Assembly (NCBI GenBank): GCA_023398335.1
Contig: JAEWSJ010000006.1
Location: 1 to 64,000 of the forward strand
DNA: 64,000 nucleotides
DNA from: Bacillota bacterium
GTDB lineage: Bacteria; Bacillota_I; Bacilli_A; RFN20; CAG-288
Reading direction: 5' to 3'
Shown: positions 51,008 through 59,480 of the stretch, piece after piece
How positions within the stretch are numbered: position 1 is the first letter of the stretch
How the letters are laid out: each line of letters opens with the position of its first letter
The notes under the pieces: generated by a model
Seen by the model: only the letters and a program-made list of their open reading frames with translations
Told to the model about the DNA's origin: nothing
Databases searched by the model: none
Program-made: the position numbers and the translations under genes

Positions 51008-53812
51008 ATGATTAAGATAACGGGATTAGTTAAACGATATAAGGGAAATGAAAAGGATACTATAGGAAATATTTCTTTTGAATTTCCTTCAAATGGTCTT
51101 TATTATTTAGTGGGTGAATCAGGTAGTGGGAAGTCTACTTTGCTCAAAATTATTGCTGGTATTGATCAAGAATACGAGGGTATAGTAGAAGTTGATTCAC
51201 TTAAGGTAAATTCGTTAAAGAAAAGAAATTTAGCGGAATACTTGCGAAAGAGCATTTCGTTATGCCTTCAAGAAGACGAACTGGAATACGAATTATCTGT
51301 TAAGGATAACTTGCTGCTATCATTAGAAATTTTTGATTATCCGTATGGAGCTAAAGAGGAGATGATTAACAAAATTTGCTCAAAACTCGGCTTGATAAAG
51401 AATCTTGATTCAAAAGTAAGTTTGTTATCAGGCGGAGAAATTAAAAGAGTTAATTTAGCAAGGGCATTAGTTAAAGATACTCCTATATATCTTCTTGATG
51501 AACCATTAGGACCTTTACATAAAGATATGCGTAAAAAAATAATATCTTTATTAGAAGAAATTTCACAGAAGTCATTAGTAATTGTTATTTCGCATAATAC
51601 GAATGAAATTGATAAAGATAGCAATATAATTCGTATGGTAGATGGCAAAATAAATGTCGTCAATAAAGTTTCATCTTACTCAACAAAAAGAATAGATTAT
51701 AACGTTGGTAGAGTAAGATATAGATTTTCTTCAATAGTAGTAAGTATTATTAAGAAGTTAAAAGTAAGAATGAAACATACGATGTTTTCTATTTTTGCAA
51801 CAAGTTTAGCGTTAACTTCCTTAGGAATGATAAGTATTATTTCTACCAGTGTTAACGAATCAATAAAGACGTATTTATCTGGGACGATCGATAAAAATGC
51901 TTTAGTAATAAAGCAGAAGAATGTTGATGTTATTCATGAAAACTTCGTATCTTCTTCTTCGTATAATGTCAATCGAATTAAGAATAAGTATTCAAAATAT
52001 ATTTTTGAGACGGGAGCATACTACAAATATGATTTTGAAAATACTTTTATTAATTCAAATAAATCATATATAACATTTGATAAATCAATATTATCTTTTC
52101 CATCTATATCAATTAGAAATTTTTCCGAGTTTACTTATTATAAAGAACTTAATGAAGATGAATCATTTTCGTTTATGGAATTAAATAATGATGAAATTTG
52201 TTTAGGTCTAGATGAGAATAATATTAGTTTGTTAGCATCAATACTTAATTTATCCACTCGATCATTAATAGATATAAATGAATACTTATTATCTAATGAT
52301 TTAGCGTTTCATTTAGATTTAGAAGCCAGCATTTTTAAGTATAGTTTGGAAATGACTTTTTTAGTTAGACAAGTGGTGAAATGTAAAAGAAATAAAATTA
52401 TACATATTAATCCTAATTTTAATGAGCAAATTATCGAAGAGGAAATGAGATTTATACCTAGTGTTTATGACGGAACTTATGAAGTCCCCTGGATGATCTA
52501 TAAATCAAATATTCTCTATTCCTACCCTTTATCAACTCGTTCTTTCTTAGATGAAATTAGTCTTAATAAAGAGTTTGATAACTTAATATTTATCAAACTT
52601 CAAAAAGAATATCAGATATATTATGAAGATAATAATATAATGACACACGATCGAATAATGGTTCTGGATGATTATGTAACAAAATTGTCATGTGGAGAAG
52701 TAAACGATATTGTTTCAAAATATCGAAGTCAAATAAATAGTTATTATTATACTAATGGCTTATATTTTTATTCTTCCGAAGGAATGTATTCAGGTTTTTT
52801 AAAACCAGTATACTTAAGTTCAAAAAAAGAAATGATAAATGAACTTATAGATTATAACTATGAAGCGAGTTTTAACGCTCAAGGATTTCAAGGAGCAACA
52901 ATTACTACAAGTGAAGATATTGTTAGTGGCGATGCGATTAACTCAAGTTCTTCTTCTGGATTAAACTTTAAAAGTTATTTATCTCCACCAAAACCAGAAA
53001 AAGGATATTTACCATCTAATAATTCTGAAGTGCTTATTTCGTCCGCACTTGCGGATGTAATTTTTAAGAATAAAAGATATTTTTTAGACTCGATGATATA
53101 TTTAACTTGTTTGACTTCAACAGAGTATCAGAATGGTGGATATAAGAATATTTTTAAAGATGGTGAGTTAAAAGTTACTGGCGTTGTTAATTCAGACGAA
53201 CTTTTGCTTTATCAAGCGCCTAAATTTATTTTATCTTTAGGAGAAGATCAATTTAATATAAGTAAAGATGAACAGAGAATTAATCAAGTCATTATCAATT
53301 TTAAAGACGGAATTAATCATAATGATATTCTTTCAACTTTATCTTCGGAATATAATACTTATGATTTTTCTTTTCCTTCGTTAGAAATAAGTAAAGGAGT
53401 TGATGAAATTGTCGGTTATGTAAGTAGCGGACTCTTAGCGTTTGGTATCTTCACCGGATTAATATCAATAATTTTGCTAACTTTAGTAGTTTTTTTATTT
53501 ATTAAGGACGATAGTAATAAAATAAGATTGCTACTTTTAGAAGGATATTTAGTAAGTGATATAAAAAGATATTATTATTTTTTATCTTTTTTAATCGGCC
53601 TATTATCGTTTATTAATTCGTCTATTTCTTTGCTTGTAATTGGTTTGGTTTTTAAGAATGGTTTAACTTCTTTTTTAGAAATAGAGATAAAATCGATTGA
53701 TTTAAGCGTGTTTTTTCTTAATTTTGTTATTTCATTTGTGTTTTCCTTAATCTCTGTTATCTTCGTTTCAAATAAAATTTCACGAGTGAATTTAGCTAAA
53801 AACTACATATAA
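51008..53812 (+). CDS. ABC transporter protein, ATPase fused to FtsX/MacB-like permease (second of pair)
   Basis: A 934-residue protein of the same architecture as its neighbour. The ATPase (about 1-220) has GESGSGKST, LLSGGEIKRVNLA and LLDEPLGPLH; the D-loop TGSLD of its partner is replaced by LGPLH, a common sign of an asymmetric ATP site. The first membrane helix is near 259-285, a long extracytoplasmic domain of about 520 residues follows, and three helices lie at about 804-930. The start at 51008 (ATG) is preferred over the GTG at 50999. The two different fused halves probably form a heterodimer (inference). Base use is normal for the window. Confidence 0.88.
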   Translation: MIKITGLVKRYKGNEKDTIGNISFEFPSNGLYYLVGESGSGKSTLLKIIAGIDQEYEGIVEVDSLKVNSLKKRNLAEYLRKSISLCLQEDELEYELSVKDNLLLSLEIFDYPYGAKEEMINKICSKLGLIKNLDSKVSLLSGGEIKRVNLARALVKDTPIYLLDEPLGPLHKDMRKKIISLLEEISQKSLVIVISHNTNEIDKDSNIIRMVDGKINVVNKVSSYSTKRIDYNVGRVRYRFSSIVVSIIKKLKVRMKHTMFSIFATSLALTSLGMISIISTSVNESIKTYLSGTIDKNALVIKQKNVDVIHENFVSSSSYNVNRIKNKYSKYIFETGAYYKYDFENTFINSNKSYITFDKSILSFPSISIRNFSEFTYYKELNEDESFSFMELNNDEICLGLDENNISLLASILNLSTRSLIDINEYLLSNDLAFHLDLEASIFKYSLEMTFLVRQVVKCKRNKIIHINPNFNEQIIEEEMRFIPSVYDGTYEVPWMIYKSNILYSYPLSTRSFLDEISLNKEFDNLIFIKLQKEYQIYYEDNNIMTHDRIMVLDDYVTKLSCGEVNDIVSKYRSQINSYYYTNGLYFYSSEGMYSGFLKPVYLSSKKEMINELIDYNYEASFNAQGFQGATITTSEDIVSGDAINSSSSSGLNFKSYLSPPKPEKGYLPSNNSEVLISSALADVIFKNKRYFLDSMIYLTCLTSTEYQNGGYKNIFKDGELKVTGVVNSDELLLYQAPKFILSLGEDQFNISKDEQRINQVIINFKDGINHNDILSTLSSEYNTYDFSFPSLEISKGVDEIVGYVSSGLLAFGIFTGLISIILLTLVVFLFIKDDSNKIRLLLLEGYLVSDIKRYYYFLSFLIGLLSFINSSISLLVIGLVFKNGLTSFLEIEIKSIDLSVFFLNFVISFVFSLISVIFVSNKISRVNLAKNYI

Positions 53813-53906
53813 AATAAAAAATAATAAAAAAATCGTGCATTACATATCGCACTGTGTTATTATCTACATGTAGGTGATTTTATCATTTACTATGAAAGGT
53901 GTTTCC

Positions 53907-54110
53907 ATGAAGGGTACTATCAAAATGTTTAACAAGGAAAAAGGTTTTGGCTTCATTAAAGCTGAAGACGGCCAAGATGTATTTTTCCACTATTCCGCAT
54001 TAGTCATGGATGGCTACAAAACCGCAGTTGAAGGCGAAAGCGTCGAATTCGACGTCGAACAATCAGATCGTGGTTTAAGAGCATCCAATGTCAAAAAAGT
54101 TGCTGAATAA
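53907..54110 (+). CDS. Cold-shock protein, CspA family
   Basis: Single-stranded nucleic-acid binding protein of 67 residues, an RNA chaperone. RNP1 KGFGFIKA and RNP2 DVFFHYSAL are intact, as is the MKGTIKMFN start. The start at 53907 is chosen for the family start MKGTIK and the AAAGGTG upstream; earlier in-frame ATGs at 53874 and 53892 would add an unusual N-terminus. The upstream leader has an extended -10-like TGTTATTAT (53855-53863). It is monocistronic with a strong terminator. Confidence 0.95.
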   Translation: MKGTIKMFNKEKGFGFIKAEDGQDVFFHYSALVMDGYKTAVEGESVEFDVEQSDRGLRASNVKKVAE

Positions 54111-54141
54111 TCATAAAAGGTTAAGCTAAAAAATTTAATTT

Positions 54142-54166
54142 CTCTCCTTCAGGAGAGTTTTTTTTT
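54142..54166 (+). terminator. Terminator of the cold-shock gene
   Basis: CTCTCC (54142-54147) with GGAGAG (54152-54157), tetraloop TTCA, and nine T. Confidence 0.95.
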
Positions 54167-54367
54167 GGAAAAAAAGATAAATGGTTGATTATAATAATCA
54201 AATTAATCTATTCTTTATTTATTAATAATAAGTGATAAAAAAATAAAATAGACTAATTATTTGCTGCTTTGTTCACTTAAAAAGATTATATCTTCTCTTT
54301 GAGTAAAATAATAAGTTGTGGTATGCTTTATACGTATATAGAATATATGGAGATTTATTAAAGAAAT
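54167..54367. other. AT-rich intergenic stretch with nested dyads before ychF
   Basis: No gene seen. It holds a dyad TTGATTA-TAA-TAATCAA (54185-54201) and a 12-position stem with one mismatch (54201-54212 with 54247-54258, 34-base loop). A promoter for ychF must lie in the right part, but no clear -35/-10 pair is visible. Confidence 0.4.
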
Positions 54368-55477
54368 ATGTCATTAACTGCTGGAATTGTTGGCTTACCA
54401 AATGTAGGGAAGTCCACCTTATTTAACGCGATAACAAACTCGCATGTTATAGCTGAAAATTATCCTTTTGCGACAATTAATCCAAACACTGGAGTGGTCG
54501 AGGTAAAAGATCCACGTTTTGATCGCTTATGTGATCTCTTTCATCCGAAAAAACAAGTACGTGCAACATTTGAATTTACTGATATTGCTGGTCTTGTAAA
54601 AGGTGCTTCACGTGGTGAAGGTTTAGGAAATCAATTTTTAGGAAATATTAGAAATGTCGACGCTATTGTTCATGTCGTTAGATGTTTTGATGATTCAAAC
54701 ATCATCCATGTAGATGGTAGTGTTGATCCAAAAAGAGATATTGAAGAAATCAATTTAGAATTGATTCTTTCTGATTTAGATCTTTTACAAAAAAGATTTG
54801 AAAAAACAGAGAAGAAAGCCAAAGTCGCACATGATAAAGAAGCGATTGTCGAAGTCGCTTTATTAAATAAACTTATTTTAGCCTTAAGCGAAGGTAAATC
54901 CGCTCGTGAATTAACCTATACTAATGAAGAAAAAAATATCTTATCATCATTCAATCTTTTAACTATTAAACCAGTTATTTATGTGGGTAATGTTGCTGAT
55001 GAAGCTTACGCTAATCCAGATGAAGATAAGTATTATAAAATTGTTAAAGAAATCGCTGCAAAAGAAGGCGCAATTGCTATACCTGTTTCCGCTAAAGTTG
55101 AAGCTGATCTTGCTCCTTTAGACGCTAAAGAAAGAAAAGATTATTTAGATATGCTAGGCGCTTCTTTATCAGGCCTTGATAAAGTTGCTAAAGCTAGTTA
55201 CGATTTACTAGGATTAAAGACATTTTTCACCGTTGGTGAAGATGAAGTCAGAGCTTGGACATTTAAAGCTGGAATGAGCGCTCCAGAATGCGCAGGAATT
55301 ATTCATACCGATTTCCAAAGAGGCTTCATTAAAGCCGAAGTATATTCTTATGAAGATATTGACAAATATCAAACAGAATTAGCTTTAAGACAAGCGGGAA
55401 AGATTGCGACTGTAGGGAAGGATTACTTAGTAAAAGATGGTGAATGCCTCTTTATTAAGTTCAATGTTACAAAATAA
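54368..55477 (+). CDS. ychF: Redox-regulated/ribosome-binding ATPase YchF
   Basis: OLA1/YchF-family P-loop protein, an ATPase that binds ribosomes and is linked to stress control. The 369-residue length is normal. GLPNVGKSTLFNA, YPFATINPNTGVV, DIAGLVKGASRGEGLGNQFL and the C-terminal TGS-like domain are typical; the NKxD position reads NVADE, which is normal for this family and gives ATP rather than GTP preference. Its stop shares one base with the ispF start, so the two are coupled. Confidence 0.96.
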   Translation: MSLTAGIVGLPNVGKSTLFNAITNSHVIAENYPFATINPNTGVVEVKDPRFDRLCDLFHPKKQVRATFEFTDIAGLVKGASRGEGLGNQFLGNIRNVDAIVHVVRCFDDSNIIHVDGSVDPKRDIEEINLELILSDLDLLQKRFEKTEKKAKVAHDKEAIVEVALLNKLILALSEGKSARELTYTNEEKNILSSFNLLTIKPVIYVGNVADEAYANPDEDKYYKIVKEIAAKEGAIAIPVSAKVEADLAPLDAKERKDYLDMLGASLSGLDKVAKASYDLLGLKTFFTVGEDEVRAWTFKAGMSAPECAGIIHTDFQRGFIKAEVYSYEDIDKYQTELALRQAGKIATVGKDYLVKDGECLFIKFNVTK

Positions 55478-55965
55478 TGAATCAACCATTTAGAATTGGT
55501 AGTGCTTATGATGTTCATCGCCTTGAAAAAGGTGAGTATATTGTCTTAGCTGGAATTAAGATTCCTTGTAGATATAAAACAATTGCTCATTCTGATGGGG
55601 ATGTTGTTTTTCATGCTTTAGGTGAAGCTTTTTTAGGAAGCTTAGCTTTAGGTGATTTAGGAAAGTTCTTTCCGCCAAATGATGATAAATTTCTTAATAT
55701 GGATTCTAAAGATATTATCTTATTTGTAAAAGAAAAATTACATGAATATAATTATTCAATTTTGAATCTCGATGTTTCAATTATTTTAGAGACTCCAAAA
55801 TTAAAAGACTATATTCTAGACATGAGAAAAAACACCGCTGAAATATTGGAACTTGATATGGACCAAGTTTCTATTAAAGCAGGAACAAATGAAAATCTAG
55901 ATAGTATTGGTGGTTCCTTAGGCATTGCAGCTTTTGCAAATGTTTTGATATTTAAGAATAAATAG
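55477..55965 (+). CDS. ispF: 2-C-methyl-D-erythritol 2,4-cyclodiphosphate synthase
   Basis: MEP-pathway enzyme forming the cyclic diphosphate. The 162-residue protein has the metal ligands D12, H14 (YDVHR) and H46 (DVVFHALGEA), and the late KAGTNENLDSIG motif. With ispD it shows that isoprenoids come from the MEP pathway, which can feed dimethylallyl diphosphate to MiaA. Coupled to ychF by a one-base overlap. Confidence 0.96.
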   Translation: MNQPFRIGSAYDVHRLEKGEYIVLAGIKIPCRYKTIAHSDGDVVFHALGEAFLGSLALGDLGKFFPPNDDKFLNMDSKDIILFVKEKLHEYNYSILNLDVSIILETPKLKDYILDMRKNTAEILELDMDQVSIKAGTNENLDSIGGSLGIAAFANVLIFKNK

Positions 55966-56016
55966 GTGATTTTTTAGTGAAAATACACCGGTTACTAAAA
56001 TAGAAAAAACTTTAAA

Positions 56017-56036
56017 ATATATTATATATAATATAT
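56017..56036. repeat. Perfect 20-bp AT palindrome upstream of ywiB-argS
   Basis: Self-complementary over 20 bases, all A/T, 21 bases before the ywiB start and close to the likely -10 (TATAAT, 56034-56039). An imperfect dyad TTTTAGT/ACTAAAA also flanks 55972-56000. It could be an operator for the ywiB-argS-rpoE promoter. Confidence 0.4.
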
Positions 56037-56057
56037 AATTAATGAGCGAGGTGATTA

Positions 56058-56423
56058 ATGATGCAATATGAAGTTATCGATAAAATCAATGATACATCAA
56101 CTTTATATGAAGTAGTCGAATCTACCTCTCGTTCTTATGTATTAACTAACAAAGATAATGAGAAAATAGAGATTATTAAATTAAGTGGTGGAACGATAGG
56201 AATTATTCGTGAAACTACCGAACTAAAAATACATCTAGTCTTAGATTTAAAAAGACAAACATTAGTTAAAATTAAAAGTAAAATTCATTCTCTTGAAAAT
56301 GCTCTTCCTGTAAAGACTGAAAAAATTGATAACAGATTACCGGAATATCTCAAATTAGATTACGATCTTATTGAAAAAGATCAAAGCATACAAAGATGCG
56401 AATTGGTAATTAGAAAGGTCTAA
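56058..56423 (+). CDS. YwiB-like protein (DUF1934)
   Basis: A 121-residue beta-rich protein of the DUF1934 (YwiB) family, a calycin-like barrel of unknown role. The end of the protein (LKLDYDLIEKDQSIQRCELVIRKV) and its place directly before argS, as in Bacillus (ywiB-argS-rpoE), support the call. Two ATGs in a row (56058, 56061) follow the ribosome site GAGGTG. The gap to argS is 2 bases. Confidence 0.75.
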   Translation: MMQYEVIDKINDTSTLYEVVESTSRSYVLTNKDNEKIEIIKLSGGTIGIIRETTELKIHLVLDLKRQTLVKIKSKIHSLENALPVKTEKIDNRLPEYLKLDYDLIEKDQSIQRCELVIRKV

Positions 56424-56425
56424 AC

Positions 56426-58057
56426 ATGGAATTAGAAGACAAAATTAAAATAGAACTTGCGAATGTTATTAATAAATTAGGTGCTGAAATATCGGCTTCT
56501 GATATTGTTATTGAACATTCAAAAGTAAAAGAATATGGAGACTTAGCAACAAACGTTGCAATGAAGTTGGCCTCAAAATTACATAAGGCACCTTCTCTTA
56601 TTGCAGATGATATCATTGCTAATTTTTCGCTTGCAGAAGTTGATAAAGTTGAAAAAGCTGGGCCAGGATTCATCAATTTCTTTTTGAAGAATGACAGCAT
56701 TCAATCGGTTGTCAGTGAAATTGTTAAACTAGGTGATGATTATGGTAATTTAACCATTGGTAATAATGAAAAAATAGATGTTGAATATGTCTCTGCTAAT
56801 CCGACTGGAGCTTTGCACTTAGGTCATGCTCGTGGAGCAGCAGTAGGGGACTCTATTTCTAGAATACTTAAAAAGAGTGGCTATGATGTTACTCGTGAAT
56901 ATTACATTAATGATGCAGGTGTTCAAGTAAATAACTTAGCTCGTTCATTACAAGCTCGTTATTTAGAAGCTTGTGGTAAAAATGGAGTTATTCCAGAGAA
57001 CGGCTATCATGGAAAAGATATTATTGCCTTTGCTGAACAAATAAAAGAAAAATATGGCGATAAGTATTTAGAAGATAATGAAGAGAACTTTGAGTTCTTC
57101 CGTGATGAAGGAACGATGATTGCTCTTGATAAGATTAAAGCGGATTTACATGAGTTCAGAGTTGACTTTGATGTCTTTACTTCTGAAAAAGATATTAGAA
57201 AAGCTGGCAAAGTTGATCGTGTTGTTGAATTATTGAAAGATAATTGTTATTCCCAAGATGGTGCGGTATTCCTTAATACTACTAAAGACGGAGATGATAA
57301 GGATAGAGTTATAGTTAAATCAGACGGAACTTATACCTATCTATTACCTGATATTGCATATCATAAAGATAAGTTTGACCGTGGATTTGATAAATTAATC
57401 GATTTATTTGGTGCTGATCATCATGGCTATATTTGCAGATTAAAATCTTCGATGAAGAGTTTAGGATATAATCCTGATCAATTAGATGTTAAGTTAGTTC
57501 AAATGGTTCGTTTGTTTGAAAACGGAAAAGAATATAAAATGTCTAAGAGAACTGGTAACGCCGTTTCAATGAAAGAACTCGTTGAAGAAGTTGGTGTTGA
57601 CTCAGTTAGATATTTCTTCAATTCTCGTGCTGCTTCGCAACATTTGGATTTCGATTTAGACTTAGCAAAGACAATGGGAAGCTCAAATCCAGTATATTAT
57701 TGTCAATATGCACATGCTCGTCTTGCTACTTTAATTGAAATGGGTGAGTCACAAGGTATAAAATTAGATTGTAGTGGTGAATTGCTAAATGAAGAAAAAG
57801 AATTAGATTTATTAAAGACCTTAGCAGAATATAAAAATGCTATCAGTGATGCTTGTACAACTTTAAGTCCTTATAAGATTACAATCTATGTAAGAAAACT
57901 TGCTACAGCTATCAATGATTTCTACACAAACTGCAGAGTTCTTGATAAAGAAAATATTGAGATTTCTTCTGCTAGATTAGGTTTATGTCTAGCTAGTAAG
58001 ATTGTATTGAAAAATGCTTTAAGTTTAATTGGTGTATCATCACCTGACCATATGTAA
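56426..58057 (+). CDS. argS: Arginyl-tRNA synthetase
   Basis: Class I aminoacyl-tRNA synthetase. The 543-residue protein has an N-terminal Add-1 domain, the HIGH signature as GALHLGHARG after EYVSANPT, and the KMSKR loop as KMSKRTGN, then the DALR anticodon-binding domain at the end. It is complete and predicted active. It lies in the ywiB-argS-rpoE unit and shows no T-box leader. Confidence 0.97.
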   Translation: MELEDKIKIELANVINKLGAEISASDIVIEHSKVKEYGDLATNVAMKLASKLHKAPSLIADDIIANFSLAEVDKVEKAGPGFINFFLKNDSIQSVVSEIVKLGDDYGNLTIGNNEKIDVEYVSANPTGALHLGHARGAAVGDSISRILKKSGYDVTREYYINDAGVQVNNLARSLQARYLEACGKNGVIPENGYHGKDIIAFAEQIKEKYGDKYLEDNEENFEFFRDEGTMIALDKIKADLHEFRVDFDVFTSEKDIRKAGKVDRVVELLKDNCYSQDGAVFLNTTKDGDDKDRVIVKSDGTYTYLLPDIAYHKDKFDRGFDKLIDLFGADHHGYICRLKSSMKSLGYNPDQLDVKLVQMVRLFENGKEYKMSKRTGNAVSMKELVEEVGVDSVRYFFNSRAASQHLDFDLDLAKTMGSSNPVYYCQYAHARLATLIEMGESQGIKLDCSGELLNEEKELDLLKTLAEYKNAISDACTTLSPYKITIYVRKLATAINDFYTNCRVLDKENIEISSARLGLCLASKIVLKNALSLIGVSSPDHM

Positions 58058-58072
58058 AAGGAGAATAGATTT

Positions 58073-58444
58073 ATGGAAAAATCAATGTTAGATGTCGCTT
58101 ATGAAGTTGTTTCTGGAAGAGAAAACCCAATCGCTTTTGCTGATTTGGTAAAAATTATCGCTGATAAATTATCAATGTCTGACGATGAAGTAAAAAGAAG
58201 AATTTCAAGATTTTATACCAATCTTTCTTTAGATGGTAGATTTGTTACCTTAGGTGAAAATGTTTGGGATCTTCGTTCACGTCACACATTTGATTGTGTC
58301 CATATCGATATGAACGATGTATATAAAGATGATGAGGAAGACGAAGAAGATAAGAGTGAGATTGAACTCGGTCTTGGTGAAGAGGGAAATCCATTCGAAG
58401 TTGCCGATGATTCTGATGAATCAATTAAAAAAGATTTAGAATAA
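58073..58444 (+). CDS. rpoE: RNA polymerase delta subunit
   Basis: Firmicutes-specific RNA polymerase accessory subunit. The N-terminal HARE-HTH domain (about 1-80; EVVSGRENPIAFADLVKII, ISRFYTNLSLDGRFVTLGENVWDLR) is followed by a strongly acidic, probably disordered tail (about 85-123). The 123 residues are shorter than Bacillus subtilis RpoE (about 173) because of a reduced tail. It follows argS as in Bacillus, after AAAGGAG. Its presence marks a Bacilli-type polymerase. Confidence 0.94.
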   Translation: MEKSMLDVAYEVVSGRENPIAFADLVKIIADKLSMSDDEVKRRISRFYTNLSLDGRFVTLGENVWDLRSRHTFDCVHIDMNDVYKDDEEDEEDKSEIELGLGEEGNPFEVADDSDESIKKDLE

Positions 58445-58485
58445 TAATTTCAAATATTTATTGTAAATAAGGAGGAAAAGAAATT

Positions 58486-59346
58486 ATGGAACTAGAAAGT
58501 ATGACAAAGATGCTCAGAAAAGCGTTTGATGAGCATTACGCTGTTGGTCAATTTAACATCAACAACGTCGAGTGGACAAGCGCGGTACTTGAAGAAGCTG
58601 AAAAGACCCAAACACCAGTTATTTTAGGTGTTACATCCTCAGCTGCTAAGTATATGGGCGGTTGGCACACAGTTGTCGGTATGGTTAAAGGCTTAATGGA
58701 AGATCTACACATCACAGTTCCAGTAGCTTTACATGTTGACCACGGCGGGAGTTTTGATATTTGTAAAGATGCGATTGATGCCGGCTTTACATCCGTTATG
58801 ATTGATGGTTCTAAATTACCAATTGATGAGAATATTGCAACAGTTAAGAAAGTTGTTGATTATGCTCATGCTCGTGGTGTCTCTGTTGAAGCTGAACTTG
58901 GAAAAGTTGGCGGTCAAGAAGATAGTGTCGTTGCTGAAAGTATGTATGCTGATCCACAAGAATGTGTCAGAATGGTTAAAGAAACCGGAATTGATTTCTT
59001 AGCACCAGCCTTAGGTAGTGTTCATGGTCCATATCATGGCGAACCAAAATTAGGCTTTGATGAAATGAAAGAAATTGCAGGTCTTGTAAATATTCCATTA
59101 GTTTTACACGGTGGTAGTGGTATACCAGATTTCCAATTACAAATGGCAATTGATCGTGGTACTGCAAAAATCAATATTAATACTGAATGCCAAGTCGAAT
59201 GGACAAAGATTGTCAGAGAAGTATTAGCAAAAGATTCTAAAGTATACGATCCACGTAAAATTATTGGCCCTGGAAGAGAAGGAATCAAAAATGTAGTTCT
59301 TAAGAAAGCTACAACATTTGGTTCGCTTGGAAAAGCTGCTAAATAA
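58486..59346 (+). CDS. fba: Fructose-bisphosphate aldolase, class II
   Basis: Zinc-dependent aldolase splitting fructose 1,6-bisphosphate in glycolysis. The 286-residue protein has [10 protein letters not shown], the catalytic Asp and zinc His in HVDHGGSF (H83, D85, H86), the [13 protein letters not shown] loop and [10 protein letters not shown] strong AAGGAGG precedes the start. In this lineage fba follows rpoE as in Bacillus. A terminator follows. Confidence 0.97.
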   Translation: MELESMTKMLRKAFDEHYAVGQFNINNVEWTSAVLEEAEKTQTPVILGVTSSAAKYMGGWHTVVGMVKGLMEDLHITVPVALHVDHGGSFDICKDAIDAGFTSVMIDGSKLPIDENIATVKKVVDYAHARGVSVEAELGKVGGQEDSVVAESMYADPQECVRMVKETGIDFLAPALGSVHGPYHGEPKLGFDEMKEIAGLVNIPLVLHGGSGIPDFQLQMAIDRGTAKININTECQVEWTKIVREVLAKDSKVYDPRKIIGPGREGIKNVVLKKATTFGSLGKAAK

Positions 59347-59365
59347 TTATCAACTAGTTTAATTA

Positions 59366-59403
59366 AATACGATGGAACTATAACTTGGTTTCATCGTATT
59401 TTT
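59366..59403 (+). terminator. Terminator of fba
   Basis: A 9-bp stem (59366-59374 with 59392-59400), loop of 17, then T run to 59403. Confidence 0.85.
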
Positions 59404-59410
59404 CTACATT

Positions 59411-59452
59411 ATTTACTTGTTCTTGTTTTCTAGTTCTTTTACAAAAGTAAAT
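59411..59452. repeat. Inverted repeat upstream of the NrnA-CysQ gene
   Basis: ATTTACTT (59411-59418) and AAGTAAAT (59445-59452) are exact inverted repeats 26 bases apart. They lie just before the -10-like TATAAA (59458-59463) of the fusion gene and could be an operator; chance is possible in AT-rich DNA. Confidence 0.35.
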
Positions 59453-59480
59453 AAATATATAAAGAAAGAAAGGTCATACA

